Origin: Collybia mongolica | Lineage: Eukaryota; Basidiomycota; Agaricomycetes; Agaricales; Clitocybaceae | Reading direction: 5' to 3' | DNA length: 64,000 nucleotides | Assembly: GCA_013420905.1 (NCBI GenBank) | Contig: JAAXNY010000001.1 | Span: forward strand, 2,480,001 to 2,544,000 | In this document: piece by piece, positions 1 through 10,146 of the stretch | How the letters are laid out: each line of letters starts with the position of its first letter | Position numbering within the stretch: the first letter of the stretch is position 1 | Made by a program: the position numbers and the translations under genes | The notes under the pieces: generated by a model | Told to the model about the DNA's origin: nothing | Database searches by the model: none | The model's input: only the letters and a program-made list of their open reading frames with translations

Positions 1-192
1 AACAGCAGCATGTACCTGGCTCACTGAGCAGGCTATTGGTTCCATCATGCCTCAAAATTTTGCACACAGTTTGAGTTCCATGATCCTTCCATCCCTTAAC
101 ATCAATCTAAAGAAACCACTTTGTGAGAGGATGGCCCAACAATGGTTGGTGAAGTTAGGTTGGAGGCATACTGTTTTGCAGAAAGGTGTTTA

Positions 193-402
193 CAGTGGCT
201 CAAAAAACTGCCCCAATGTTTGTACATTTTTGAAAGATCAATATGGTATGAAGTGCTGACATAAGCAGGGGACCTGGGGTAATTATGTAAGATACTATGA
301 CATCGTGGCTTTCCAATGGACCCTGGATCATGTGATTTGGATCAATATCCATTAAGCTATAAGCCAAACAAAATGGCTACTCATTGGGGCAGTTTTTTGA
401 CC
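193..402 (+). repeat. Left terminal inverted repeat of Tc1 element
   Basis: This matches the reverse complement of 1591–1800 almost base for base. The outer motif CAAAAAACTGCCCCAAT is at about 201–217. It reappears inverted as ATTGGGGCAGTTTTTTG at the inner edge, about 383–399. Confidence 0.95.
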
Positions 403-553
403 CTTATCTTATTTTCCATTATTCTGGCATTTATGATCCAATGCAAGAACATTATGGACTGTGGGAAGAATAAACAATGTCATGTGACTTTATTTGTATC
501 AATTTGACATGTTGGAATTGGTTCAATCATCTTCTTGACCTCTTACCACCATC

Positions 554-1573
554 ATGAAAGCCATTTCTACTGCTCAGCACAATACTGTTGTTTCTCTCCT
601 CAATGAGGGCTATTCTCAGCGTCAAATCAAGGAGAAAACTGGTCTAGGGAAGGGTACCATCAGTAGGATCAGCAAAGATGTGGATGGAAACAAAGAAAAC
701 AACCTTGGTGGCCGCCCCTCCAAGCTGTCTGTTCGTGACAAACAGTCAATTATTCGTCAAATCAAGTCAGGGAAGCTTGATAATGCAGTTCAGGCTACCC
801 AATTCATCAATGGCATCATCCCCAATCCTGTCACACCCCAGACAGTCAGAAATGCACTCAAGGAAAATCAATTTTATGCTGCTACAAAGAGGAAAGCTCC
901 TCTTCTCAAACGAGCCCATCGCATCCGGCGTCTCCAGTTTGCAAAATATCATGAAAGCTGGACTGTGGAGGACTGGAAAAGGGTTCTATGGACAGATGAG
1001 ACCAAAATCAATAGGATTGGGTCAGATGGAAAGGTTTATGTCTGGAAACAAAGGGGAGAACCACCATCTGATAGAACAACATCACCTACTGTCAAACATG
1101 GAGGAGGAGGAAACCTCATGGTATGGGGTTGTATGGGGTGGAATGGAGTGGGAAAGCTCATAGAGGTGCAGGGGAACATGGACAAGGTTCAATACTGTGA
1201 AATTTTGGAGAGTGGAGTTCAGGAAAGTTTTGAGAAGTTGGAAATGGTGGATGGCGAGCGCTACTTTCAGCAAGATAACGACCCCAAACACACATCTGGA
1301 CTGGCCACACAGTGGTTTGAAGACAACAACATTCAAGTCCTTGGCTGGCCTGCCCAATCCCCTGACATGAATCCAATAGAACACCTTTGGGAACATCTCA
1401 AGCGCCGTCTTAAAGAATATCCGACACCACCCAAAGGAGTACATGAGTTGTGGGATAGATTGGCTGAAGAGTGGGGTGAAATTCCACCAGAGGTATGCCA
1501 AAACCTGATAGAAAGTATGCCCAGGCGGATACAAGCAGTTATAAAGGCAAAAGGTGGTCATACAAAGTATTAG
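554..1573 (+). CDS. Tc1-family DD34E transposase
   Basis: A single 339-residue frame with no stop or shift, the normal length for Tc1 transposases. Residues about 1–110 form a paired-type helix-turn-helix region (STAQHNTVVSLLNEGYSQRQ, then GLGKGTISRISKD, then a GRPSKLSVRD hook). The catalytic domain has WTDETK (first Asp), QQDNDPKHTS (second Asp) and SPDMNPIEHLWEHLK (Glu). I count 34 residues between the second Asp and the Glu, hence DD34E. The enzyme would cut and paste the surrounding element at TA sites. The start ATG at 554 is the first in frame and lies inside the 5' TIR boundary. All catalytic residues are present. Confidence 0.95.
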   Translation: MKAISTAQHNTVVSLLNEGYSQRQIKEKTGLGKGTISRISKDVDGNKENNLGGRPSKLSVRDKQSIIRQIKSGKLDNAVQATQFINGIIPNPVTPQTVRNALKENQFYAATKRKAPLLKRAHRIRRLQFAKYHESWTVEDWKRVLWTDETKINRIGSDGKVYVWKQRGEPPSDRTTSPTVKHGGGGNLMVWGCMGWNGVGKLIEVQGNMDKVQYCEILESGVQESFEKLEMVDGERYFQQDNDPKHTSGLATQWFEDNNIQVLGWPAQSPDMNPIEHLWEHLKRRLKEYPTPPKGVHELWDRLAEEWGEIPPEVCQNLIESMPRRIQAVIKAKGGHTKY

Positions 1574-1590
1574 ATAGAAAATTAATAGAG

Positions 1591-1800
1591 GGTCAAAAAA
1601 CTGCCCCAATGAGTAATCATTTTGTTTGGCCTATAGCTTAATGGGTTTTGATCCAAATCACATGATCCAGGGTCCATTGGAAAGCCACGATGTCATAGTA
1701 TCTTACATAATTACCCCAGGTCCCCTGCTTATGTCAGCACTTCATACCATATTGATCTTTCAAAAATGTACAAACATTGGGGCAGTTTTTTGAGCCACTG
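1591..1800 (-). repeat. Right terminal inverted repeat of Tc1 element
   Basis: Reverse complement of the left repeat with a few substitutions. It starts at its inner edge with GGTCAAAAAACTGCCCC and ends GAGCCACTG at 1800, followed by the duplicated TA. Confidence 0.95.
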
Positions 1801-3044
1801 TACATGGATGGTCATGAATGGGAGGATGTCATGAAGTATTGTGAGACCATTTTTCTTCCCAAGATGAAGGAATTTGAGAGGCACATGGTGCACTTTGAAG
1901 GCCCTGATCTAAAAAGGGTGGAACCAGTGCTTGAACCAGGAGAGCAAGTCCTCATTGCTGAGTTTCACAATGAGAGTTGTTGTCAACAAAATGAACACCA
2001 AAGCTCTGCATGGTAAGCCTTATCAGCACAATCAAATAATATTGCATTGCTCATCTAAATTCCTACAGGCTTCAATCTGGTGAACAAATATTGCAGAAGA
2101 AAGGCCATGGACAGCTGATACACATTTCAGATTTTATTGAGGAGCACAATGGGAGGCTAGTCTCCTATAATGATGATGGTATGATCCAACAAAGCGCTTG
2201 GAAGACTATACAGTATTTCCAGGCTCAAATGGAGATCTGTACTGGGACTGTGCTCAACTCATCAATCAAGTCAAAAACTCAGCAATCCCAACCTTTGAGC
2301 ACACACATCCAGGATGTCAGGGTTTGTGGGCCTTTGACCAGTCATCTGCTCATGCAGCACTAGCTCCTGATGTGCTCAAAGCATTTGAGATGAACAAGAG
2401 TAATGGGGGTAAACAACAATTCAAGAAGGACACAGTCATTCCTGATACAGACCCAGTTGAGGAACATTGCGGTAAAATCCAGAAGATGACAATGGATGAT
2501 GGCCAACAGAAAGGTCTGGAGCAAACCCTTAAAGAGCATGGTTTTGATGTGATGGGCATGAAAGCTAAGTGCATGCCTGTCTGTTCATTTGACAACAAAA
2601 ATTGCTGCATGGCCTGGCTCCTTAGTCAACAGGATGACTTTGTGAATCAGGTCTCCATGCTGGAAACTCTTATTAAGGATGCTGGGCATGAGTGCATCTT
2701 TCTGCCCAAATTTCATTGTGAACTGAACCTGATCAAGATGGTGAGTCTTTCATTTGATTCTCTATCTCTTACTAAACAATCACTAGTACTGGGGATGGGT
2801 GAAGTACAGGTATAGGCAGGTTCCTAAAAGGACTTTCAATGATGTGAAAGAAGCAGCTATTGCTGCACTCAATGCATGTCCAGTCAACAACATCCGGAAG
2901 TTTATTAACCGAGCTTGGCAATTTATGAGTGCATACCAAATTGGGCTGAAAGAACAAGTGGCAGCATGGGTGGTGAGAAAACAAAAGGGTCATCAATCAG
3001 TTTTGCAAAGGGCCATGATGCACCTTGACACCATCATGTCCTGA

Positions 3045-3860
3045 GGTCCTGCGTCCCCCAAAGATGTTGTAAATTTGGTCAAAAATATTGGCCAGCCTAA
3101 ATACTCATGGGAAAGACTTCGGAGATGTGTTTTTAGATGTATTTTGACTTCCTGAGTTCAAATCTGAAGTCAGAATTTTAGTAGAAATCCTCCTTCTGGA
3201 GATATCATTTTGGAGGGCTTTGCTTGTCTGTGACTGTAGGATAGGGTGGACATATAGCAGAATATGTTCAGGTATGTAATGTGGGCACTGATGAACAATT
3301 TGATCTCACAAGTTAGATCTGTTCATATGTAACAAAAGTGGGGGGGGGGGGAATTTGAATGTCAGTCCTAATCACACCATTGCAACTGGGGGTTCAAGTG
3401 TTACTCACTGTTAAAATTTTCCTGTCCCCTCCATCCTTATTCCTGGCTCACCATGCGTGTACACCCTCCTGAAACCAAGCCTTGTATCACCCATGAAGGA
3501 AACTTGAACAAGTGTCTGGGTCTTGTCCCTGGCCTCAAGCAGACACAGTGTACACCTACTGAAATGACTGAACTCTGAGCTACCCAGGCTGAGGAAAAGG
3601 CAGCAAAAGCCACAAAGCAATCTATAGGAATAACAAAAGTGGCCATATTAGAAAATGCAGCATGACAAGAGGACGCACAGACCAGCTATGACATGAATTA
3701 TCCAACTGATACATTGAAGATTCTGCATGTTGTTCAGCACCAGCAGCCAGAAGCTGTACCTGAAGGTAAGTTTTTACAATGGCAATAACAATGAAGTTAC
3801 CCACATGTTTCACACCAAGATGCCACTATACCAGCACTGGATGCTGACAATGTAGATGAG
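3045..3860. other. Non-coding, CpG-poor spacer with a G homopolymer
   Basis: I see no gene here. A run of ten or more G lies near 3341. The sequence is almost free of CG dinucleotides, like the rest of the first 12 kb. Short frames on both strands show no recognisable motif. Confidence 0.5.
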
Positions 3861-5640
3861 ATGGGTGTTTCTGATGTCATTGGTAAGTACCAAATACATA
3901 GTTCAACAGTGAACTTACCTTCAAAATTAGGCCACAATGAAGCCAATGATCAACCTGCTAACAGGGAGGACCCCATCAATAGTGGAAGTGAATTTGCACC
4001 AGAGGATGTTGACAATGATGGGCATTATATGGATGTCAATCCTGATGATGCTCCCATCCTGCCTGTGGCCCAGAAGAAAACCCCCATGCTGAAGAAAGTG
4101 AAGAAAGGCATGTTGGCAAGGGAAGAAGTAAACAAAGTTGCAGGGTTAGATGGCTCACCAACAATGATACCCAAAGCAAACAAACACAAGGCCAGATTGG
4201 GACCAGGGTAATTCCACTGGTTCACACAATCAACCAGGCTCTAACAATAACTTGATTGACAGGCCTGGGACAAAAAAGAGTAGGTTGGCCCAAGGTGGGC
4301 TTGTTTTAAACTGGGAGAATGCCCATTCCCATTCCAATCCAGTGCCTCTGCCAGCCCAATGTTCAGTATCCACACAATCCAATGATGGGAATGACACTGA
4401 TGACAGTAAAGATACATATGCCTGCCTTCATGTATGGCAGCATATCATCCAAAAATAAAGAAATCGAACATTTGGCTGTTGTAAAGGGCAGAGGAAACAC
4501 TCAGTGACATCATATACATTCCACAATGATATTATCACCCACATTTACTCTCTCTATTTGCTGTTAGGTTGTTACAAAGATTGAAGAAATCCACCATGCC
4601 CCATACATTGACCTCTCATGCCTCAAGAAATCTCAGAAGACAAAGAAGTTCAGTCATTTGGATCTTCCTTGCAACATGCTGCAGGGATTTACTTGCCTCA
4701 TTCTCCCAATGGCTTGTGAAGCTGCTGGTGCAATCCAGCCATGGAACAACCTCAACAACACCAAAATTATTGAGACATGGAACATGGTTTTTGGTGATAG
4801 CAATGCTATTACCAAGGTTCAACAGGGGGGAGATGATTCTTTGTGGGAGGTAGTCAAAGCTCTGGTATGTCTCTAAATATGCCTCATTGTTCTTTTCAGG
4901 AAGATTTTTTCAGGTCAAGTGTGGTATTACAAATTGGATCCACAAGTTTGCAAAGGCCACACTTACCACACTTGAAACTGAGCTCAAACATCAAAAGCTG
5001 AAAACTCATGATGTCAAGGCTGAGTTCATAAACTTTCTACTCAGTGACATTGAAAACATGGAATCCAAGGTTTGCCCATTCCTGTGGGCATTGTTATATG
5101 ATGAGCCTGATACTCCAAAAGAGGTAAGTAACATATGCCTGTATAATTCTCCTTGATACTGAGTTAGTTATGAAGGGCATCTTACAAGGATGGCTGGTAG
5201 TGCAAACACTCCTTGAACACCCAATGCTCACTGACACTGTACTGGATGATCTATGAGTCCAACAATGACCTGCCAGTGCACTCATTTATACCATACAAGC
5301 TGTATGTCTGTTACCTCTTGAAAATGAGTTGTTCTTACCATGCAATAACAGGTTTATTGTATCCTTTTATATTCCATATCAGGAGATTACAACCCTCCTT
5401 CCTCATGTACTGATAGTACATTTTCAGGCCAGAACTGGGGTGACTATCAGAAGGACGTGACCAACAAGGACACTGGTTGGCACAAGAAGATAACTGTCAA
5501 GCATGCTATGTTATTCAAGAAAACTATTGAGCAAATGGGGGACAAGTAATGGGATGACATATTAAAGGCCTCATGGGTGATGAATCAGAAGGAGAGATCT
5601 CTGGCAAAGATCAAGCAAGATACAGTTGACAATGATGAAT
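3861..5640 (+). pseudogene. Remnant of a DUF6532-like basidiomycete gene
   Basis: Broken coding blocks run left to right. They include an acidic stretch (3861–4211), then conserved-looking blocks with LPCNMLQGF (about 4664), WIHKFAKATLTTLETEL (about 4937) and SDIENMESKVCPFLWALLYD (about 5046). After a plausible intron come GILQGWLVVQTLLEHP (about 5173) and NWGDYQKDV (about 5437). The order resembles the agaricomycete DUF6532 family: helical core, a G.LQ...V..TL block, then a late NWGD block. I infer the family from memory of that pattern, and an unrelated repeated gene family is possible. Stops and frame changes between the blocks argue against a working gene. Confidence 0.4.
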
Positions 5641-6359
5641 CAGAAGATGACAAGCTCATAGATCCATGTTACATACTGCTTTGCAATCTCCTGACTTGCA
5701 TCCACTTTGCCAACATCTTTCAATTGAAGAGTGGTGAAGTTCCATAGAATCATAAGTTGATTCATCTGCAATAACAGTAAACTCAAGTGATTTTTTTTCA
5801 GATCAGCTTTGATCTGATCGCGCAACACCTTCCAGCCATGAATTTCCACCTGTGCCTTCAATGTCTCACAAAGTTTGTCTTCCCACAGATCTTCCTCTTC
5901 CTCTTCATCCTCTCTGTCCTTTTCACCCAGAACACTCTTGGTCTCATCATCAATCTCATTGTGTGATTGCTTCCTCAAATTTGGAGTAAATGAAAGAGGC
6001 AGTGGTGTCACTGATTCCTCACAAATGGGGTGGAAGGCTGCGGGGAATTAGGAGTATTGAATGAGAGTGGCTTGGGTGTGAATGACTCCTGATGGATTGG
6101 AGTTGAGGGTTGCGATGGTGTTCTAACAGTGTCAAACAAGAGTGGGGGTGATGAGCGACTCTTTGCAAACTGGGACAGGGGTGTAAACGTGGACTGGAGT
6201 TGGATTGCACCTGGAAACTGGTGGTGTTGTGGAGTACTTACAGATTTGGATGGGTGAGAGGGGTTCTTCTGGCCACAATATCTCCTCAGGAGAATCTTTG
6301 GATGAGGAAGGTGAGCTTAGCTGATCTTCTTCATTTGTGACATCTTCTGTGCATCTCAC
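5640..6359 (-). pseudogene. N-terminal fragment of a second DDE endonuclease-family copy
   Basis: Read on the minus strand, this has a Ser/Pro-rich stretch (6359–6020) and an acidic run of Glu. It then has WEDKLCETLKAQVEIHGWKV, LRDQIKADLKKNH, NQLMILWNFTTLQLKDVGKV and ASQEIAKQ. These blocks match the N-terminal region I know from the same DDE family as the gene at 1–3044, which joins the ARRWLVKLGWR and VYMDGHE blocks further on. It stops at 5640 before any catalytic motif. It is therefore a truncated copy in the opposite orientation. Confidence 0.6.
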
Positions 6360-6720
6360 AGTCTTGTTGACAGTGAACCCAAATGTATTTCAAGCCATCT
6401 GATCTCTTAGCAGGGCTTGATAATGACATTGGGTGTAATCTGATTTACTTGCCAAATCAGGACCTTTTGCATATTCTCTGGGACAAAGGGCTAATTCATG
6501 TGCCCATCACGCATCAGTCTATTTTGAGATGCATCAAGACAATGAAGGCTCACATCATGATGTCATCTTTTTCCTCTTCCTTCTCAAACTCTGTGGAATC
6601 CAATCCTCATCTCTTGGGTCATCACCATTCTCAATGGCTAGCTTCATCAAGTTAACATGAAGCCCATCCTGTGCCAGCTCATTCCATTCATCCCATTCCT
6701 CTACAGTCCCAATGTCTCCA
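6360..6720. other. Unassigned spacer between transposon remnants
   Basis: A plus-strand open stretch of 90 codons (6383–6655) shows no recognised motif. It ends where the Ty3/gypsy reverse transcriptase homology begins on the other strand, so it probably contains the breakpoint that removed the rest of pol. Confidence 0.4.
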
Positions 6721-7566
6721 TCTGAGCTGGATGCATTTTGCTGGGCTGTTTGTCAAGCCAAAAAACATAACAAGTGGCTCATAGAGTCCTCGGTTTGTGC
6801 AGAATGCGGCTTTCCACTCATTGCCCTCCTTGATGCAGACATTGTTGTACCCCCATCACCTGTCCAGTTTGGTGAAGTACTACACTCCATGCAGTTGATT
6901 GATGAGGTCAGAGATGAGCAGAAGCAGGTACTTGTTCTTCACCATCATTGCATTGAGAACACAGTAGTCTTGGACAGATCAGAGCTTGCCAAAGAACAGT
7001 GTGGCCATCAGTGATTTGGATGGTTGGATCTGACCTGATGTGGGATTCTCATCCAGGAATTTGTCCAACTCCTCCTGTTCTGCAACCAATAGTGGGTAGA
7101 CCTTGCACAACTTGTTCTCTGCACCTGGAATGAGTTCAATTGCATGGTCCCATGGTTTGCACTCTGGCAGTGTGTCAAATGAGGACTTAGAGAAGACATC
7201 CTCATAGTCATGTAGGTAGTCAGGGGCAGTGTTGCAGAACAATTTAGCTTCAGAATTTTTGTGAAAGGCTTTGGCAAGTCACTGTGAGATGTTCATTGTT
7301 GCATAGATTTCTTCAGGCTTGCTGCCAAAGTGTACCACAAAAATCCAATCACCCCCCCCAATTGGCTCATTGGTTGGGTCTGTGGGCAGGTCAGCATCAT
7401 TGTTGGAGTCATCAGAATCTTGTGACAAGTCTGGGATGTTGTGGAGGTCATTGGAAGTGGATGGAAGGGGTCCGGCACAAATGGTTTGGATGTGGCAAGC
7501 CTCTGTGCATGTTTCCCATTGTTCTGCCTTGACTTTGTCAGTGCAGGTGCAGCATTTTGCTGGACA

Positions 7567-8124
7567 TCAGCTCATCTTCACCTTGTTTGTCTGCCAGTCC
7601 ACTTCTGGGTTGTGCTCATGCAGCCAGGTGTACCCCAGAATGATGTCCTGTTTTCTGAGTCCAGTGACTATAAACTGTGTGTGCTCCAAGTGTCTGTTGG
7701 ACTGCAGGATGAGATCTACCACACTACTGGTTGCACTGGCTTCATTGAGTGTTCCATCCACATTGTATACTGGAATTGGTTGCACAAGGGATTGCACTGT
7801 AAGTTGGTTTTTGTGGACATATTCAGTATCAATGAATAGGCTGGTTATGCTGCAGTCCAGGAGTGCAGTTGTTGCAAGGTTTTTGCCAGTGTCAGTGGTT
7901 TGTACTTCCACTTGGAGTTTGAGGGATTTGGGACTAAGTGTTGCAGCAACAATGTAGCATTTGGGCAGGTGCCACTCCCATTTCAGAATGTGGGTGTGGT
8001 GCATGGGTTTTTGGGAGGTTGGTACATCTTGAACAGGTCTGCATGGTGTTTTAGGAGTATTATTAACATTGATAGTCTCAACTTCTAAACATGCAAACCT
8101 ATTCACAGAGTGCAGCAGGGGCAT
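7567..8124 (-). pseudogene. Ty3/gypsy aspartic protease region
   Basis: This minus-strand frame reads LSPKSLKLQVEVQTTDTGK then TTALLDCSITSLFIDTEYV. It follows with a flap-like region and DIILGYTWLHEHNPEVDW. Retroviral-type proteases usually have D(S/T)G at the active site. Here it reads DCS: the Asp is kept but the next two residues differ. The ILG-containing second conserved block is intact. The frame follows the zinc knuckle and precedes the reverse transcriptase, as expected for a gypsy gag-pol. Confidence 0.75.
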
Positions 8125-8884
8125 ACTGTTTACCCACTGTGCAATGTAAAATCCTCCTCCTCTTCTGCCTGTTCCATCTTGGTTTCTGCACTCTTGAGTC
8201 AGGTGATGTATGCATCTAGGTCAGCACTAAATTGTTGGATTGCCTCCTCTTTCTCTTCCAGCATCATGTGCCACATGTCATGTTGGCAGAGGCAGTCATG
8301 CCACATGTGGCCTGCAGCTCCACATCTGTAACAGGTTGGTGGAATTCTGGTTTTGCACCATGTTGCATCTATGTCCATTGGTACTCCAGCAGGCGGTATT
8401 GGTGTGGGTGCTGGCATTGGTATTGGTTGTGTGGCACATTGGAAGGAGGTCCAGAAGGCCTGCAGAGGTACTCAGAAAGTTGATGTTATGTATCATGGTG
8501 TTGCACTTGGCTTTGTTGATAGGATCGCAGCATTAGTAGTGCAGTTTTTGTCACATTGTACCATTCACTTGGGCAGTCATCCTTGGGTCATCCTAATGTC
8601 ATTGTGGCAACCTGGTCCTGAATTTTGCAGTTGAGACTCCTGTGGTACTTGATGACAATGACTAGGCCATCCATGTACCCTGCTTGTTCAATGAGGTCTT
8701 GGAACTCATCAGTGTACTCATCCACTGTTCTCCAACCTTGGTGATACTGGTTGGTTTCAAGTTGGGTGAGTGCTTGCTGGCCCTTGTTTCACACACAGAA
8801 CATTTTGACAAAGTCTTCTCAGAACATGCCCCAAGTTGCATATGGTAGGTACCCATTCTTTTCTTGGTGCTGCAGTATCCAATC

Positions 8885-9184
8885 TGTTAGAAATAGCAGA
8901 AGAGAGCAAGTGAACAAAAGTAAACACCTGTTTCTACTGTTGGAGCTAAATGTCCTCAAGTAGTCCAAAGATCTGTGTATTCGCGTTGTTGCAACCAAGG
9001 TATCAGCTTGGTTGGACAAGCAGCTATATACAAGACAATATATAGATGACTAAGATCTAATGTGTAAATCTTAGTAAGGAATTGATAATACATCAGTAAG
9101 CATAGTATCTAAATATAACAGCAGGTCAGATGACAGATATGATGTCAGCAGGTATGACCAAATCAGACATGATCAAATCTAACA
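8885..9184 (-). repeat. LTR (3' copy by orientation)
   Basis: A 300-bp direct repeat of 9842–10146 with TG...CA ends. It differs from its partner by scattered substitutions and a small indel near 8948. Confidence 0.92.
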
Positions 9185-9841
9185 TACCCCCCTGATCATG
9201 GCAATCCTAGGAGGTGGTAGTGCAACACCAATGAAGGCGCTTATCTTGAGCTGATTGGGCAGCCTGTCATCACAGCTCAGCAGAGTCTGCAGCAAGTGCT
9301 GCATAGTTTGTAGGGTGCAATGTGATGGGCAGAGGAGGTGCTGGATAGAGAAAAGGAGGTGGTGGTGGAGCAGTGATGGATGCTGAGAACACACACTCTG
9401 CACATGCAGTTTTGGCAAGTCAACTATTGGCAGCTACCCATTTTCTGATGGCAGCAGGGTTGGAAGTGTGGCAGTCAATGATGACATGTCCACGAGCATG
9501 GCATTTGGTGCATCTAGCAGGGCAGTGGGATGTAGCAAGTGCAGTTCATTGTACCTCAAGGTTGGCAGAAGTTGAAGCTGTTGAGGTGGGGATAGGAACT
9601 ATGGATTTGATGTAGGAAAGCCTGCCTAAAATGTGTTTGCCAAGATATGCAACTGAGGCAATGATTTCTTTAATAACCAGTAGAAGCCATTGAAGCAAGG
9701 CATCAAAATGAGTGTTGAAGTCAGGATGTTCGGAAACTACATGGTAGAAATTGTCAAGACTGTCCACTATTACATCATTTGTGTCTGGTCTTTCAGGTGG
9801 AGCAGATGACATAGTGTATGGATACAGTGGAGGGTTGCAAC
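9185..9841 (-). pseudogene. Gag-like protein of the small LTR element
   Basis: On the minus strand the frame from about 9841 down to 9549 reads through RPDTNDVIVDSLDNFYHVV and LVIKEIIASVAYLGK. After a stop it continues with CTKCHARGHVIIDCHTSNP near 9510 and then KWVAAN, and later a Pro/Ala-rich tail. CTKCHARGHVIIDC fits a CCHC zinc knuckle (C-x2-C-x4-H-x4-C), the nucleic-acid-binding motif of gag. The in-frame stop before the knuckle suggests decay. No polymerase domain follows. Confidence 0.65.
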
Positions 9842-10146
9842 TGTTAGAAATAGCAGAAGAGAGCGAGTGAACAAAAGTAAACACCTGTCTCTACTGTTGG
9901 AGCTACAGTAATTGTCCTCAAGTAGTCTGAGGATCTGTGTATTTGCATTGTTGCAACTGAGGTATCAGCTCAGTCAGACAAGCAGCTATATACAAGATGA
10001 TATGTAGATGACTAAGATCTAATGTGTAAATCTTAGTAAGGAATTGGTAATACATGAGTAAGTGTAGTATCTAAATATAACATTGGGTCAGATGACAGAT
10101 ATGATGTCAGCAGGTATGACCAAATCAGACACAATCAAATCTAACA
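9842..10146 (-). repeat. LTR (5' copy by orientation)
   Basis: A 305-bp direct repeat of 8885–9184. It is followed at 10147 by CAATC, which also precedes the other LTR. Confidence 0.92.

Larger units (their letters stand above)
193..1800 (+). mobile_element. Tc1/mariner transposon, complete, with 210-bp TIRs and TA duplication
   Basis: The element begins CAGTGGCTCAAAAAACTG at 193 and ends with the inverse at 1800. TA dinucleotides flank it at 191–192 and 1801–1802, the expected Tc1 target duplication. The terminal inverted repeats are 193–402 and 1591–1800, about 210 bp each with only a handful of mismatches by eye. Each repeat carries CAAAAAACTGCCCCAAT near its outer end and the same motif inverted at its inner end. 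The only gene inside is the transposase at 554–1573. Near-identical repeats and an intact transposase suggest a recent insertion, possibly still mobile. Confidence 0.95.
1..3044 (+). pseudogene. Degenerate fungal DDE endonuclease-like gene, split by a Tc1 element
   Basis: This resembles a repeated agaricomycete family of Tc1/IS630-like (DDE_3 type) endonucleases, enters from the left window edge and is inactive. Positions 1–192 encode the N-terminal part ending in KGVY, and 1803 onward resumes with MDGHEWEDVMKY. The transposon at 193–1800 cuts between them. An intron (about 2013–2069) joins SSAW to LQSGEQIL. The frame shifts near 2200, then continues through FDQSSAH and FLPKFHCELNLIK, and after another intron (about 2740–2789) through YWGWVKYRYR to a stop near 3042. 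From memory of the family, the catalytic motifs are HDES, FD.S..H and CELN.IE. Here the first reads HNES and the last ends in K, so two of three acidic residues are lost. The broken frame and lost residues point to a dead copy. Confidence 0.8.
8885..10146 (-). mobile_element. Nonautonomous gag-only LTR retrotransposon, complete with TSD
   Basis: Two direct LTRs (8885–9184 and 9842–10146) start TGTTAGA and end TCTAACA. They flank 657 bp of internal sequence. The five bases CAATC occur just before (8880–8884) and just after (10147–10151), a clean target duplication. On the minus strand a purine tract (AGGGGGG) sits immediately before the 3' LTR, which orients the element. The internal region encodes only a gag-like protein. 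No protease, reverse transcriptase or integrase is present, so it would need enzymes from another element. It sits inside the gag gene of the Ty3/gypsy copy. The LTRs differ at many sites, so the insertion is not recent. Confidence 0.92.

Noticed and set aside
1082..1609. A 175-codon minus-strand frame inside the Tc1 element
   Set aside because: It is antisense to the conserved transposase and shows no motif of its own.
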